From Callorhinus ursinus (lineage: Eukaryota; Chordata; Mammalia; Carnivora; Otariidae), in the NCBI RefSeq assembly GCF_003265705.1, contig NW_020313157.1, positions 1,766,773 to 1,830,772 on the forward strand: a DNA stretch of 64,000 bases. The letters run 5' to 3'. Of the stretch, positions 32,150-43,350 are shown one piece after another (within the stretch, counting starts at the first letter, position 1; each line of letters opens with the position of its first letter). The position numbers and the translations under genes were made by a program. The notes beneath the pieces are model-generated. The model ran no database searches, was not told the origin of the DNA, and was given only the letters and a program-made list of their open reading frames with translations.

Positions 32150-32305
32150 CAATATATATAAATAGATAATTTTATCTTTTAAAAGATCATGCTGTGTTCA
32201 TGAATTGGAATATTTAATATTAAAATGTCCATATTACCCTAAGTGATCTATCTATAGGGATAGGGATTTGCAAACCCTGTCAATATCCTAATGACATTTT
32301 TTGCT
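32150..32305 (+). repeat. L1 ORF2 fragment, sense
   Basis: 'tgctgtgttcatgaattgga', 'atattaaaatgtccatatta', 'ccctaagtgatctatctata' and 'caatatcctaatgacatttt' match the L1 ORF2 stretch after the RT domain. Confidence 0.85.
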
Positions 32306-32665
32306 TTCTTTCTCTCTGGATTTGCCTATTTTGGACGTTTCATATAAATGGAATCATACACTACGTGACATTTTTTGTCTTTTTTTCACATTTAGCATAT
32401 TATTTTCAAGGCTCATTCATGTTTTAGCATGTATCAGAGCTTCATTCCTTTTAATAGAGAAATAATTTTCTATTGCTGGATATATCATGTTTCATCTATC
32501 TATTCATTAGTAGATGGATATTGGGTTGTTTTCACCTTTTGGTGACTGTACATGAATGTTCAAAGAAGCACTGTTTGTAAGTTTTTATTTGAATACCTGT
32601 TTTCAAATATTTGGGGTATGTACCCAGGAGTGGAATTTCTGGGTCATATGGTATTTCTGTTAGAT
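32306..32665 (-). repeat. L1 ORF2 end and 3' UTR fragment, antisense
   Basis: 'ctggatttgcctattttgga', 'atataaatggaatcatacac', 'ttttagcatgtatcagagct', 'tagtagatggatattgggtt' and 'caggagtggaatttctgggt' are antisense L1. The orientation flips at about 32305 relative to the previous piece. Confidence 0.88.
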
Positions 32666-32699
32666 ATATTTTTAAAATCAAAAGAATAAACTATACATA

Positions 32700-34930
32700 C
32701 TATTAAACAAAAAAGTATATTGCAGGTATAGTTTTCCAGAAAAATATGTTACTAAAGTTGACTCAAGAAAAAATAGAGAAATTACAATAAGCCAGTAACC
32801 ATAAAAGAAACAGAATTGGTGATCAAAGTTGATTTTCCTGTCTAATATGCTCATTCTAAAGACAAAAAAAAAATTACAGGCAAATTTTATCAAATTTTCA
32901 AGGAACAGATAATCTTCTGCCTGATATAAATTTTTTCAGAAAATATAAAAAGAAAGTCATGACTCACTTAATGAGAGTAGCATCACCTTAGTAACAAAAT
33001 CAAACAAGGACAGCATAAGAAGAGAAAATTATAAACCATTCTCACTTATTAATGTAGATATAAAAAATTTCAAATACAGCACTATAAAACTGGATTCATC
33101 GAGGTCTAAAAATAATAATACATCGTGATCAAGTAGGGTTTATCCCAAGAATCCAATAATGGCTCAAAATCAGAACTCCTATTAAGGTAATACACTGCAT
33201 TAAAAGATGGGGGGAAAGCATATAATCATAACAATTGATGCAGAACAGGCATTTTATAAAATTTAATACACATTCATTATAAAAATTCTTAGCTAATGAA
33301 GTATAGTAGGGAAATTTTCTAACCCAATGAAGTTATTTATCAAAACCTATTGTAATGATTATGCTTAAAGGACAAACTATAAATGGAATCCCACCAATGT
33401 CAAAGACAGGAAAAGAATGCCTACAATCGCTACTTTTATTCATCATACCTCCCTTGGTCTTCAAGCTAATGCAATACAAAATAAATGTAGTGGGGGCATC
33501 TGGGTAGTTCAGTAGGTTAAGTGTCCAACTCTTGGTTTCAGCTGAAGTCATGATCTCAGGGTTCTGAGATCGAGCCCCACATCAGGCTCTGCACTCAGTG
33601 GGAAGTCTGCTTGGATTCTCTCCCTCTGCCCCTACCCCTGTGCATGGTCTCTCTCTAAAATAAATGAAAAAATAAAATCTTAAAAAAAAATGTAGTGTCA
33701 ATAAACAGAAATAACATAGTAACTGGTATCATTATATATGACAGGTATATTAATAAATTTATCATATATAATTACATTATAATATCTATATTCCTAAAGA
33801 CTTATTTATAGGTCTTATTTATTTATTTAGATTGGAAAAGTAGAGCCAAAACAGCCTGGACAAATTACAGGGATAACAAACAGAATATCTAAGAAGATCT
33901 ACGACCAAGTTATTAGCATTATTAAGGATATGGCAAGATTGCTGGATAAAGATCAACATATAAAAATCAGTAGCATCATTATTTCCAGAAACAAAGCAAA
34001 CAATTCAAAATTATATGACAAAAATAAATCCCTTTCACGTAGTACAAAAACATGTAAGGTATCAAGAGATAAAGTTCATTATTAATATAAAAATATATTT
34101 TGTTGAGAGAAAAGAGGAAATGTATGCATGACTCATTTAAATGTATACATTTTACAAACATTTGACAGACGTGAAGTTCTCAAAAATAGTGAGACCTATA
34201 CCATATTCATCAATAGGAAAACAGTATAAGAAACTCTTCTCAGATAAATCTTTAAATTCAATGCAATTCATAGAAAAATTATAATTTTCGATCAGATTTT
34301 AACCCATTATTGTTTAAATTCACATAGAGGTGCAAAGCAGTAAGAACAGTGAGGACTTTGGAACATGTGGAGATGGTTTATGAACATCTGGCAAACTTGA
34401 AGGTGCACATATCCTCTGACCATGCAACTTCACGTCTACATATTTAATCTAAGCACAAGAAGGCAAGTTCACAAATCTTCATCATAGTCTTGTTTGAAAA
34501 GGTACAAAACAACGTCAAACTCCATCAATATAAGAATGGATAACAAATTGTGATATAGTCATACAGGGAAATATTATATAGAACATAAACTGAATAAGCT
34601 AGAGTTACATGTAAAAATATACATAAATCAAAAAACAATGTTGAGTAAAAAAGATGCATGGGATACCATATTTTGTCTGTGGATTCATAAATATTTAGAA
34701 TATATCTATAGGAATAATAACTCAGGCAGCAAACGAAAACAATGGGAATCGGTGACCAGTACCCAGGGGCTTCAGTTGATCCTACTTAAAAAAAAAAAAA
34801 AAAAAGATCTTTACAAATTCAGAAGCAAATGTAAAATAATATTAGATGTGATAAAGTTGGAAGGTGGGTACAGGAGGTTCATATTATTCTCTATAATTTT
34901 CTGCTAGGATTTCCCATTTTCTGGATTTGA
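32700..34930 (+). repeat. old L1 ORF2 and 3' UTR, sense, heavily decayed
   Basis: 'gaaaattataaaccattctc', 'tcgtgatcaagtagggttta', 'tgcagaacaggcattttata' and later 'caatgttgagtaaaaaagat' follow L1M ORF2 order for about 2 kb, with a SINE at 33493. The stretch 33720-33830 is AT-rich and hard to place. No coding capacity remains. Confidence 0.75.
33493..33687 (+). mobile_element. older CAN-SINE in L1
   Basis: 'gggcatctgggtagttcagt' head, 'ctgaagtcatgatctcaggg', 'tgagatcgagccccacatca' and 'aaataaaatcttaaaaaaa' tail. Duplicate 'aaatgtagtg' at 33483-33492 and 33688-33697. Confidence 0.95.
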
Positions 34931-35361
34931 TGTTTTTATTCAAAACTAAAATCATATTTAACATTTCTCATCTTCATTTTCCTATAACTGTCAATTAGAG
35001 TTAAAAGCTTTGTTGGATTCAGGTGCAATTTATTTTCTTGTTAGCAAGGCATCGTGGGTAGTACTGGGTATCACCCATGCATCATATAAGGAGGTACATA
35101 ACATCTGGTTTTCCCAGTTTCATTGATTCTAAATTGAAAAGTGGGTTTGGGTGGTGTCATCCTGACACATCCATCATCAAACCCTCCAACATCCTTTTAC
35201 TTAATTGTTTTAGCAGTTATTGATCATTATTGCCTAACTCTATTATTTCATTAGGAGCTCCAAATTGGTGATTTCCTAGTGATTGCTAGGGATTTCTACA
35301 TGATTTATCATTCTGCTTGCTCTTTTTGCCATGACCCTTCTATAAAGAACCTTTCCTTATT
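34931..35361. other. AT-rich DNA, possibly old L1
   Basis: 'tattgcctaactctattatt' and 'ccaaattggtgatttcctag' resemble decayed L1M sequence but the match is weak. The SINE target duplicate occupies 35346-35361. Confidence 0.35.
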
Positions 35362-35556
35362 CTTTTAATTCTTAAAAATTTTATTTGAGAGAAAGAGTAA
35401 GAGAGGGAGCACAAGCAGTGGGGAAGAACAGAGGGAGAGAGAGAAGCAGACTCCCTGCTGAGCAGGGAATCTGACACGGGGCTCAATCTCACAACCCTGA
35501 GATCATGACCTGAACCAAAGGCAGACGCTTAACCAACTGAGCCACCCAGGCACCCC
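35362..35556 (-). mobile_element. CAN-SINE, antisense
   Basis: T-rich end, 'aaaaattttatttgagagaa', body, 'gatcatgacctgaaccaaag' and 'gagccacccaggcacccc'. Perfect 16-base duplicate 'agaacctttccttatt' at 35346-35361 and 35557-35572. Confidence 0.97.
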
Positions 35557-35594
35557 AGAACCTTTCCTTATTAACTATTCGCCTTGATATATGG

Positions 35595-35689
35595 ATATTT
35601 GATGACTGTTGGAGTTGGGTGGTGGGTATATGGGAACTTGTTAAACTCTCCCCTCTACTTATGAATGTGTTTGAAAATTTCTATCACAA
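35595..35689 (+). repeat. L1M 3' UTR, left part
   Basis: 'gttggagttgggtggtgggt', 'atatgggaacttgttaaact' and 'atgtgtttgaaaatttctat' are L1M 3'-UTR words, interrupted by a SINE. Confidence 0.75.
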
Positions 35690-35888
35690 GGTGCTCCTGG
35701 GTGGCTCAGTCATTAAGAGTCTGCCTTTGGCTCAGGCCATGGTCCCAGGGTCCTGGGATCGAGCCCCGCATCGGGCTCCCTGCTTAGCGGGAAGCCTGCT
35801 TCTCCCTCTCCCACTCCCCCTGCTTGTGTTCCCTCTCTCGCTGTATCTCTCTCTGTCAAATAAATAAAATCTTTAAAAAAAGAAAAAA
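35690..35888 (+). mobile_element. young CAN-SINE in L1M
   Basis: 'ggtgctcctgggtggctcag' head, 'tttggctcaggccatggtcc', 'gggatcgagccccgcatcgg', 'cccactccccctgcttgtg' and 'aaataaataaaatctttaaa'. Perfect duplicate 'gaaaatttctatca' at 35673-35686 and 35889-35902. Confidence 0.97.
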
Positions 35889-36055
35889 GAAAATTTCTAT
35901 CATGAAAAAGTAACAAAAAAATTAAAATTTAAATGCATAGAACACTGGAAGGAAACACCCCAAATATATTACCATTATTAATACCAAGACGGTATGATTA
36001 TTACAGGTGACCCGTATACCTACTGTTTCCAAATTTATTGAGGAAAAAAATATGT
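35889..36055 (+). repeat. L1M 3' UTR, right part
   Basis: Resumes 'gaaaatttctatcatgaaaa' and continues 'atagaacactggaaggaaac', 'accccaaatatattaccatt' and 'gtttccaaatttattgagg', characteristic of old L1 tails. Confidence 0.75.
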
Positions 36056-36769
36056 TACATTTAAAATTAGCCAGACAGAAGAGCACATTGGTGTGATAAT
36101 GAGGGGAAGCTGGGTGTGAGTGGTCTAATTTAAATCAAGAGTCGAGGTATCTCTAACAGGTATCATTTGAAGGAAGTGATTTGGCAAAGCCCTTGGGAAA
36201 GAGCTCACCAGGCACAGAAAACCCAAATCCAAGGGCAGTGATGATCTTAGAGTATTTGCAGAATAGGAAAAGCGAGAGTGCTAGTGAGGCAGTGGATGAG
36301 TATCATTAAGTTTTTAGTAAAAATGGACATCAGCTGATCCTCCAAATCACCCCCAGAATTCCTGCTGGTTTCACTTAGAAGTCTGTGTTCATCAAGTTAC
36401 AGAACCCAAATTGTGCAGGAAATCTCAACCTCCGTCCCTACCAAGTAGGTGGAAGGCAGAAAACCTGAAAACCCTAAATAATGGATCACAGTGGCTCCAT
36501 AATGACAAGGCAAAATAGTGATAATTAAATGATTTTAATAGTGTGTCAAAATGAAGGATAACAGTCTTGGAAAATGAGGTTGGTAAATCATTACCCCTCA
36601 GGCTTGCATGCACACCCCAGTTAGGGCATGAAAAATGCAGAATGCAAAATCCCTGGTCACATATTTTGGTTTAGCACAATGTTTGTTCCCCCCTATTAGG
36701 GTTACTTCTGAGCCAAGCACAGCTGGGCTCCATTTTCAACTCTGAGGCAAAATGAGAGCTAAGCTCAAA
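36056..36769. other. largely unique noncoding DNA
   Basis: A weak antisense-L2 resemblance at 36160-36250 ('gaaggaagtgatttggcaaa', 'gggaaagagctcaccaggca'). Nothing else recognised. Confidence 0.35.
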
Positions 36770-37110
36770 TTTATCTCACTTACTGAGCACTTTACTCTGT
36801 GCCCTCAAGCTCCATGCTAGACACCGGCAATAGATACCAAAGATATCTACTCTAACTGGGGAAGACAGGCAATGCCAGGGCGATTGCAATGTGTAATAGA
36901 GTGGGGGGCTTGAGGCAGCACAGGGGAGTGTCCCCTAACTGAACCCCCAACCTCTTTTGGGTAAGGGGAGCTTTCACAAAGGGGAAGTGCTTGAGCTGGC
37001 ATTGAAGAGTGAGAAGTTCCTGTTTATAAGAAGGTAGAAGAGGGCATTCTAGGCAAAAGGAATCAAACCTATGGACTTCAGCCTGAAGAGAGAAGGCAAG
37101 AGGGAGTCAC
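36770..37110 (-). repeat. L2 LINE, antisense
   Basis: 'cttactgagcactttactct', 'gtgccctcaagctccatgct', 'gggaagacaggcaatgccag', 'gtgcttgagctggcattgaa' and 'gagggcattctaggcaaaag' in antisense L2 order. Confidence 0.85.
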
Positions 37111-38124
37111 TGCAGGTGACATTTAAGGTTAATTTCACTGGCACCAAAAGTTCTGAAACCAGAATGCTTCTTGCATCCTTTGCAAACACCCACACTTAAA
37201 TCCATCACCACCCACTGTCCATGACAGCGTGATTGAAAGAAGGGCCTGACCTCTATGAAAGAATTTTCTCTTTTCCCCAATAAATAATTTTTTAGCCTTT
37301 TGTTGTTCCACAAGTAGTTGTATAGGACAAAAAGAAATGGCGGGGGTAAATTCATCCCCATATCCTCCATGTAGGCATATCCATTGTAACATTTTGATGC
37401 AGTTTCAGATTTTTTTGGTTGTGTGTGTGTGTGTGTGTGTTTAACTAAACTGGAATCACACTAATTGTAAGCTGAAAATCATTTTCTCTTAATACAAAAG
37501 TCTAGAGTTTGGAAGGTTTCCAAGCCTCATTACCCCACAGCCATCATCTCCTCCTTAGGAAATTAGTGTCAGGAAAGGGTTACAGTGCCCATTGGCAGGA
37601 GGGAGATTTGTCATCTAAGGGGAATGCTGGTAACAGAAGGGTTGATGTGCTTAACAACTCACACCAGGATGCATTACACGCACGTCTGTCCACTCAGCTC
37701 TCTTCCATGGCAACAAGAATATGGCCTTTGCAGGGATCTAAAAACTTCCCAACGCTTAAAACACCCTAACATGGTATCCCAGGGTCAGGGGCAGCTGAGA
37801 AAAGAGTGAATTATGTAGTGAGTCTAGACATTTGTGAAACTGTATAAATGCTTTAAACTCAGAACCTATCTACTTCTGTCCCCTCAGATGACAGACTGCT
37901 TGTGCCATAGCTTTAGCTTTGGCATCTCCTTTGTTTACCTGGTCTTCCAGGTGTAGCCTCACTTCTTTATTTCTCAGCTGCCAGATTCTCTCTTGTGTCC
38001 TGATGACCCGACCATATTTGCTGGCTTAGCTACTCAATAAGCAGGTATCGCACCAGAATTACTAAAAGAGGAGATGAGCTCTTCAACCATGGATTTTGGT
38101 CTCCATTCAGGAATGTATAAGTAC
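37111..38124. other. unique noncoding DNA with a (GT)n run
   Basis: No repeat family recognised except a (GT)n run at 37420-37440. No gene seen. Confidence 0.35.
37420..37440. repeat. (GT)n microsatellite
   Basis: About ten GT units. Confidence 0.9.
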
Positions 38125-38525
38125 TTAACTCCTGCATCACTTTTCTATTGTTGCATAACAAACCATCACAAACTCCAAACCTTAAAACATCATCCATTTA
38201 TTATCTTACAGGATCTCTGGATCAGGAGTTTAGGCATAGCTTATCTGAGTCATATGGTAAGGGTGGTGGTGGTTGGGGATGGGGCTCATCAAAGGCTCAA
38301 GTCGAGAAGGAACCACTCCAGGCTCCCTCAGTTCATTAGAATTCATCTCCTTGCAGTTTTAGGACTGAGGTTCCTTTTTCTTGCTGGTTACTGCTCAGAG
38401 ACTGATCTCAGCTGATGGAGGCTCAAGTTTCTTGCCATGAGGCCTTTCCCAAAGGTGCCTTTCACAATATGGCAGCTTCCTTCATCAAAGCCATCAAGGG
38501 AGGTTTCTCTATGTACCTACTAGTA
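38125..38525 (+). repeat. ancient repeat family B (copy 2), left part
   Basis: 'attgttgcataacaaaccat', 'caaaccttaaaacatcatcc', 'atttattatcttacaggatc', 'caggctccctcagttcatta', 'caatatggcagcttccttca' match the same family as 13895-14390. It continues at 39260 after about 730 bases of inserted DNA. Confidence 0.65.
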
Positions 38526-38529
38526 GTGA

Positions 38530-38800
38530 CATTCACACACACACATACATACAGAGTCAATCTTCATTATTGGTGTTCAGTATTTGTGAATTAGCCTACT
38601 TGCTAAAATTTATTTATAACCCCTAAATCAATACTGAAGTGCTTTTGGTGAAATCTGTGCAAAAATAACACATGGTAGGAAAAGCTGAGTTGCCCAACAC
38701 ACATTCCCAGCTGAGGTGGAACAAGGTGATACTCTGCCTTCTTGTTCCAGCCCTCCTACAGAGATGACCAGAGGATAGAGATGGTAAAGGGCAGTTCAGG
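38530..38800. repeat. CA run and possible old DNA-transposon relic
   Basis: CA-rich start (38533-38550), then 'aaaatttatttataacccct', 'aaatcaatactgaagtgctt' and 'cccagctgaggtggaacaag', which recall an old eutherian DNA-transposon relic whose name I cannot give confidently. Confidence 0.35.
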
Positions 38801-38804
38801 GCAA

Positions 38805-38985
38805 TGCAAAGGGCTCTGGTTTTGAGGAGAGTTGGATGGGGTTTAAATTCCAGCTCTGGTACCTCTTAGTGGGGTGGCTTCAGGCAAGTCACTTAACACC
38901 GCTAAACCCTATGCTCTATTTTATAAAACAGAGAAAAAGAATCTACCAGAAGAGTTGTTTTTAGGATTTAATATTACATGTTAGA
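38805..38985 (+). repeat. MIR SINE, sense
   Basis: 'gggctctggttttgaggaga', 'aaattccagctctggtacct', 'ggcttcaggcaagtcactta' and 'acaccgctaaaccctatgct'. Confidence 0.85.
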
Positions 38986-39054
38986 CAAATATATATTTGT
39001 ATACATGTATTTTTTTCACTGGGAATGCTGACCACTATTCCATTGTTCCTAGGG

Positions 39055-39240
39055 GAAATATGTGCACATATATACATACATATATATATATATGTATATA
39101 TGTATGATGTACATATGTATTTATGAAGTATGGCAACTTTAGAGAACTTAGCAAATGAGAATTGAATGTATATACATATATATACACACATATGCATATA
39201 TATACACATATGATATATATTTACATATAAATGTAACAAA
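39055..39240. repeat. (TA/CATA)n-rich tract
   Basis: Alternating 'catatatacatacatata', 'tatatatgtatatatgtatg' and 'tatacacacatatgcatata' blocks around a short unique spacer (39125-39165). Strongly self-complementary. Confidence 0.9.
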
Positions 39241-39259
39241 GTGACACCTCATCCCAATA

Positions 39260-39375
39260 CTTTTGTGGTACTCTGTTAGAATCAAGTCACAGGCCTTATT
39301 CCAAACTCAAGGGGAGAGAATTATACAAGGGCATGAATTATTGGGGTCATCTTAGAGTCTTTCCATCACACCTCC
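39260..39375 (+). repeat. ancient repeat family B (copy 2), right part
   Basis: 'actctgttagaatcaagtca', 'caggccttattccaaactca', 'aggggagagaattatacaag' and 'gggcatgaattattggggtc' then 'atcttagagtctttcca' is the standard 3' end of the family. Confidence 0.7.
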
Positions 39376-40004
39376 TATCCACTAAAGTCTCTCCTTATCT
39401 GAACACTGCCTAGCATGGAGTGCCACCATAAATGATGATTGAGTTTATAGGAAATTCTGTCCAATGCCAGTGTGTCCAGTAAGGAATACCCAGATCCCAA
39501 CCTTAAAACTTCAGTCCTAGGAGACTCTAGCAGGTTGGGGCACCTGCTATAAGTGCCTTCTTGAGTGGACCCAGCCACACACAGGCCTGTGAGACCAGTG
39601 TGTGGTAATACACACACAAACATGTAACACTCTTGTTGAAGAAAATTTCAGATGGTACAAATGTTGTTCCATTTCACTAGTTATAAAAAACTTGGTATTA
39701 CACAACATTCTGCCATCTACTGCTTACCTTTCAAATTCACTAAAGCATGTTTCCTCTTTCTAGAGACAAATTAACATTCCTATGGTCACAGTCTGCCTGG
39801 CTGACCTCAGACTTTGGCAGAACCATTCCACGGTGCACATCCCATAGGAAAGCACTGGTCTCAAACTGCACAGCCCGGGCCAGTTCCCTTATGCATTTCC
39901 CACCAACAGAGATCATGAAGGGACCACCAGTTTCCCAGAGCCTTGTGTGCTGCAGGCAGTGTTTCTGGTGTTTCTGTTTCATGACTTACATCACAATCTT
40001 CTTT
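39376..40004. other. unique noncoding DNA
   Basis: No repeat recognised. A 118-codon open frame crosses 39747-40103 but runs into repeat sequence and has no domain. Confidence 0.35.
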
Positions 40005-40330
40005 CATCACTCAGGGATCTTTGGTTGCAGGCAACAGAAAGTAACTATGGAGATTAAGCAAACACAATTTATTGAAGGAATATCAGGAAGTTCGGAGATT
40101 TGAAGGAGAGTAAGAAGCTTATAAGTCAGCACTAGGAATCCAGGGAGTTGGTATTTTGGATACCCTCCCTGAGAGCTAGGTAAATAAGCTCATCCTATTT
40201 TCCATCTTTGTGTCACGCCAGTCAAGATTTGATTATGGAAAAAAGGGCATGACTGACCTGTGTTAGGTCACTTACCCCCCCTTCTTTGGAAGAATGGGGC
40301 TACTTTACCATTCCCTAGATAACTGCCACC
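40005..40330 (+). repeat. ancient repeat family C (copy 2)
   Basis: 'tttggttgcaggcaacagaa', 'agattaagcaaacacaattt', 'attgaaggaatatcaggaag' and 'ttgattatggaaaaaagggc' resemble the family also seen at 22490. Same orientation. Confidence 0.5.
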
Positions 40331-40514
40331 TACTGGGTACATTGGTTCCCCAAAGCAAAATTAGGGTGCCATTGCTATAAAGAGAAATAAATCCTAGGTG
40401 TGCAAAACAGTGTACTGTGTACTCTGTGAGAAAACCTCAGCCTGATGACATCATCAGAATCTACATCAATTCCAGGGAAGATGATTTCCTAGAGAGACAC
40501 ACTTCCCACGATCA

Positions 40515-40675
40515 GTTTTCTTTATTCACCCATCCATTCAAAACAAATTTATAAATCAACACAAATTATGAACCAGGCCTTCTGCTAAGCTTTTGGGATG
40601 CAAAGAGAAGCAAAATCAAGTCACTGTCCTCAAATTCTTCCAAGTCTAATGGGAGCGCTTTTTAAGAAAGTAAAT
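40515..40675 (-). repeat. L2 LINE, antisense
   Basis: 'cacccatccattcaaaacaa', 'attatgaaccaggccttctg', 'ctaagcttttgggatgcaaa' and 'tcactgtcctcaaattcttc'. Confidence 0.82.
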
Positions 40676-40679
40676 TGGT

Positions 40680-40815
40680 AATAATGGTAGTGGTAGTTCT
40701 ATCTACTTGAGTGCCTTCTTCATGCCAGGCACTATGCCAAGGAGGTTACATTTATTATTTTATCCAATTTTCACAACAGTTTGTTTTAAGTACTGATTCT
40801 AGCCTTTGGAGAGCT
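40680..40815 (-). repeat. MIR SINE, antisense
   Basis: 'gagtgccttcttcatgccag', 'gcactatgccaaggaggtta' and 'tatccaattttcacaacagt'. Confidence 0.75.
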
Positions 40816-40886
40816 GTATACAGATTTTCCTGAGCCCCAAGGGATGGGTAGACACTGCCCCAAGCCCTTTCTTAAGAACATCACAG

Positions 40887-41097
40887 ACTGGGGTGCCTGG
40901 GTGGCTCAGTTGGTTAAGCATCTGCCTTTGGCTCAGGTCGTGATCTTCGGGTCCTGGGATGGAGCCCTGCATCAGGCTCCCTGCTCAGCGGGGAGTCTGC
41001 TCCTCCCTCTCCCTCTGCCTCTGCCCTTCTCCCCACTTGTGCGCTCTCTCTCTCTCTTTCAAATATATAAATCAAATCTTAAAAAAAAAAAAAACAA
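40887..41097 (+). mobile_element. CAN-SINE, full length
   Basis: 'ggggtgcctgggtggctcag', 'tttggctcaggtcgtgatct', 'ctgcatcaggctccctgctc', CT-rich body, 'atataaatcaaatctt' and A-tail. Duplicate 'aagaacatcacag' at 40874-40886 and 41098-41110. Confidence 0.97.
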
Positions 41098-41329
41098 AAG
41101 AACATCACAGGGGCTGTTGGGAGTTCTATACTGAGGAGTGTTCCTGTTAGGAGAACATTCCCTCTGTAATGTAGAAGAATTTCATTGGTATTGACAATGC
41201 TGTGATGATAAAAACGTGCATTTGGGTGGAGTTAAGTATGGCTGTGCTCAACATATGCCTTATAATTGGTTAAACAGATGACACCATTGAGAACTAAGAC
41301 TCTCAGGGAGAACAATCCATCTTACCTGA

Positions 41330-41800
41330 GTTGACCTCAGTGACCTCTCCGGCTATGCTCCTCCTTCTTTACTACTGTCCAGCTCTCCCTTCATTTCATC
41401 AAGCACATCCAGGTCTTTTCCTCTGCAAAGCTTTTGCCATCACTGCCCCCTTAAGGGGCCAGGAACAATCTCCCTCTGGCTCCTTGCAGGGCTGCTGCTT
41501 ATCGAGCTCTGAGTAACAGTGTCAATTCTTCAGAGAGACCTCTCTTGACCACCTCATCCCATCGTTCTCATCATACAGCTTATTTCCTTCCTTATTATCA
41601 TAATACATAGTTAATTGATTGAGGTGTCCTGTCACTTTTAGTTTGTCTGGATGCCCCACTATAGTGATTGCTGCAAGATGAAACAGACTTCTTGTGTTCT
41701 CTTTTGTATATCCTCTCCTAGAAAAATTCTTAGAACATAAGAGTTCAAATATATTTAATGTAGAATGAGTGAATGAATGAATGAATGAGTATGACCATAA
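41330..41800 (+). repeat. L2 LINE, sense, with (AATG)n end
   Basis: 'tctgcaaagcttttgccatc', 'cttcagagagacctctcttg', 'accacctcatcccatcgttc', 'catacagcttatttccttcc' and the terminal 'gaatgagtgaatgaatgaat'. A 119-codon antisense frame over it is fortuitous. Confidence 0.85.
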
Positions 41801-42329
41801 CATAAAAATTCCACAAGAAATCTTTGTCTTGAGAGATCTCTGGCCTTTGCAGGGGACAAGGAGAAATGTGATAAGGGCCAAAGAAGACTATTCTGCTGTG
41901 CCAAATAAGACCCCCATTCAGCTTAGTGCAACCTTTCCAATATGCCAAACAATCTTTAGGATTCCACAGAAATGTTAACAGACTACTAATGCTATCTTCC
42001 CCTCTCCTTAACCTCATCACCAAATTCACCACTATTATAAGTACAGCTGCCATTTGCCAATTGCCTCCTATACTATATACAGTACTATGCTCTGAATTTA
42101 TGTTAGTTATGGATTTATAACTATTTATTACAGGTAACTGGTAAATGGCCTGCTCAAAGCCTTACAACTGTGATTGTGCTGAGATGAGTAATCACTAATG
42201 GACACTGTAGTCAGCACTACCTGGAATGACTGTCCTCTCTTCAATTCCAGTTCTCTGGGCATGACCCGGACACCGGACTGGGACCCCAGGTGCCATGTTT
42301 ATGTCACATAGCTAAGCCTTCTAGACCAC
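41801..42329. other. unique DNA with a possible MIR trace
   Basis: A weak antisense-MIR resemblance at about 42045-42175. Otherwise nothing recognised. Confidence 0.35.
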
Positions 42330-42600
42330 AGAGTGTTGATTCAAAGTTGGGTACTTGACCCAAGATGGTCCAAATAAAATCCCACTTTTGAGTTTTTTTA
42401 ATGGTTATCAAAGGAAGAAACGGGGTCCATTTTTGGTAGGTGGAACTATAAGGCCTGAGCCTCTAGAGTTTGAAGCCATGTCCCCATAGCTGGTCTAGGG
42501 GAAGAGATATTTCAAGTCACATACCAAGAAAAGCAGAGATGAGAGATAGGAAAATAGGATCCTGGCAGTTGTTAAGTCTCTAGTTCTGGTTTTCTTGGAG
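42330..42600 (+). repeat. ancient interspersed repeat, family D (copy 1)
   Basis: 'gggtacttgacccaagatgg' and the following 'agagatgagagatagg', 'gatcctggcagttgttaagt' resemble a eutherian repeat whose other copy is at 60160. Family name not assigned. Confidence 0.4.
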
Positions 42601-42889
42601 ACCCAGGTGCTCAACTCTACTTCCTCAGGTTACCTGGCATTTCCTAACATTTCTCCAACAACCTTTCCAATTTGCCTGGGTGATCCTTAATTTAGTCATT
42701 GCCATTCTGTAGCCCAAAGTGGCACATTAATTACACATGAGCCATTGGGTAGGTAATCCATTTCTCTTTAGTGTTATCCATGCAGACCAGTTCATGCTTG
42801 GGCCAGTCAACTGCAATACCTCAGAGCTGGAGAGTAAAGGATATCCTTGGTCATTTGGAAACAGCAGCAATCACCTGTCTGTAGTCTCA
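42601..42889. other. unique noncoding DNA
   Basis: Repeat-free and leading into the candidate conserved block that follows. 'cacattaattacacatgag' at 42724-42742 is a homeodomain-type word. Confidence 0.3.
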
Positions 42890-43350
42890 CACACAGAATA
42901 CATGTTTTAAGAGGCCAAAATGTATTCAAGAATTCTGCCCAGCAAAGCAAGGGCAACCAGCTTTGCACCAAACATAAATTATCCCTTGCTATGGAAAACG
43001 AGTAGCGTTTAAATCAAAATGGTTCTCATTGATATGAAATTCTTGTTGCAATTCAAAAAATCTTTTTTTCCTTAAGTATTCATTCCTGACAAACAAATTG
43101 TCATGCCAAACACATATGAAGATTGCAGAGATGCACCTCTATTAAATTCTACTTAGCAGCAAAGCGACTCAGGTGTTATCTAAATTTAGCCTTCCAAGCT
43201 CCCTTTCTTTCATATCTAAACACCATTTCTTACAGCTTTTGCTTAGACCTCTAAGAGTTTAATAAATAGAAATACTTTTCACAATGCGTTAAGATTAGGT
43301 CAGCTGGAGAGCTTGACCTGGTTAGATCACATCTCGTATTGATTTCTCAA
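42890..43350. other. candidate conserved noncoding element
   Basis: Some 460 bases with no repeat and even composition, containing 'aaacataaattatcccttg', 'agcgtttaaatcaaaatgg', 'gacaaacaaattgtcatgcc' and 'gagtttaataaatagaaat'. 'gacaaacaaattgtc' is a near-palindrome. Looks like ancient regulatory DNA; untested. Confidence 0.4.

Noticed and set aside
41522..41881. 119-codon minus-strand open frame
   Set aside because: Antisense of an L2 tail.
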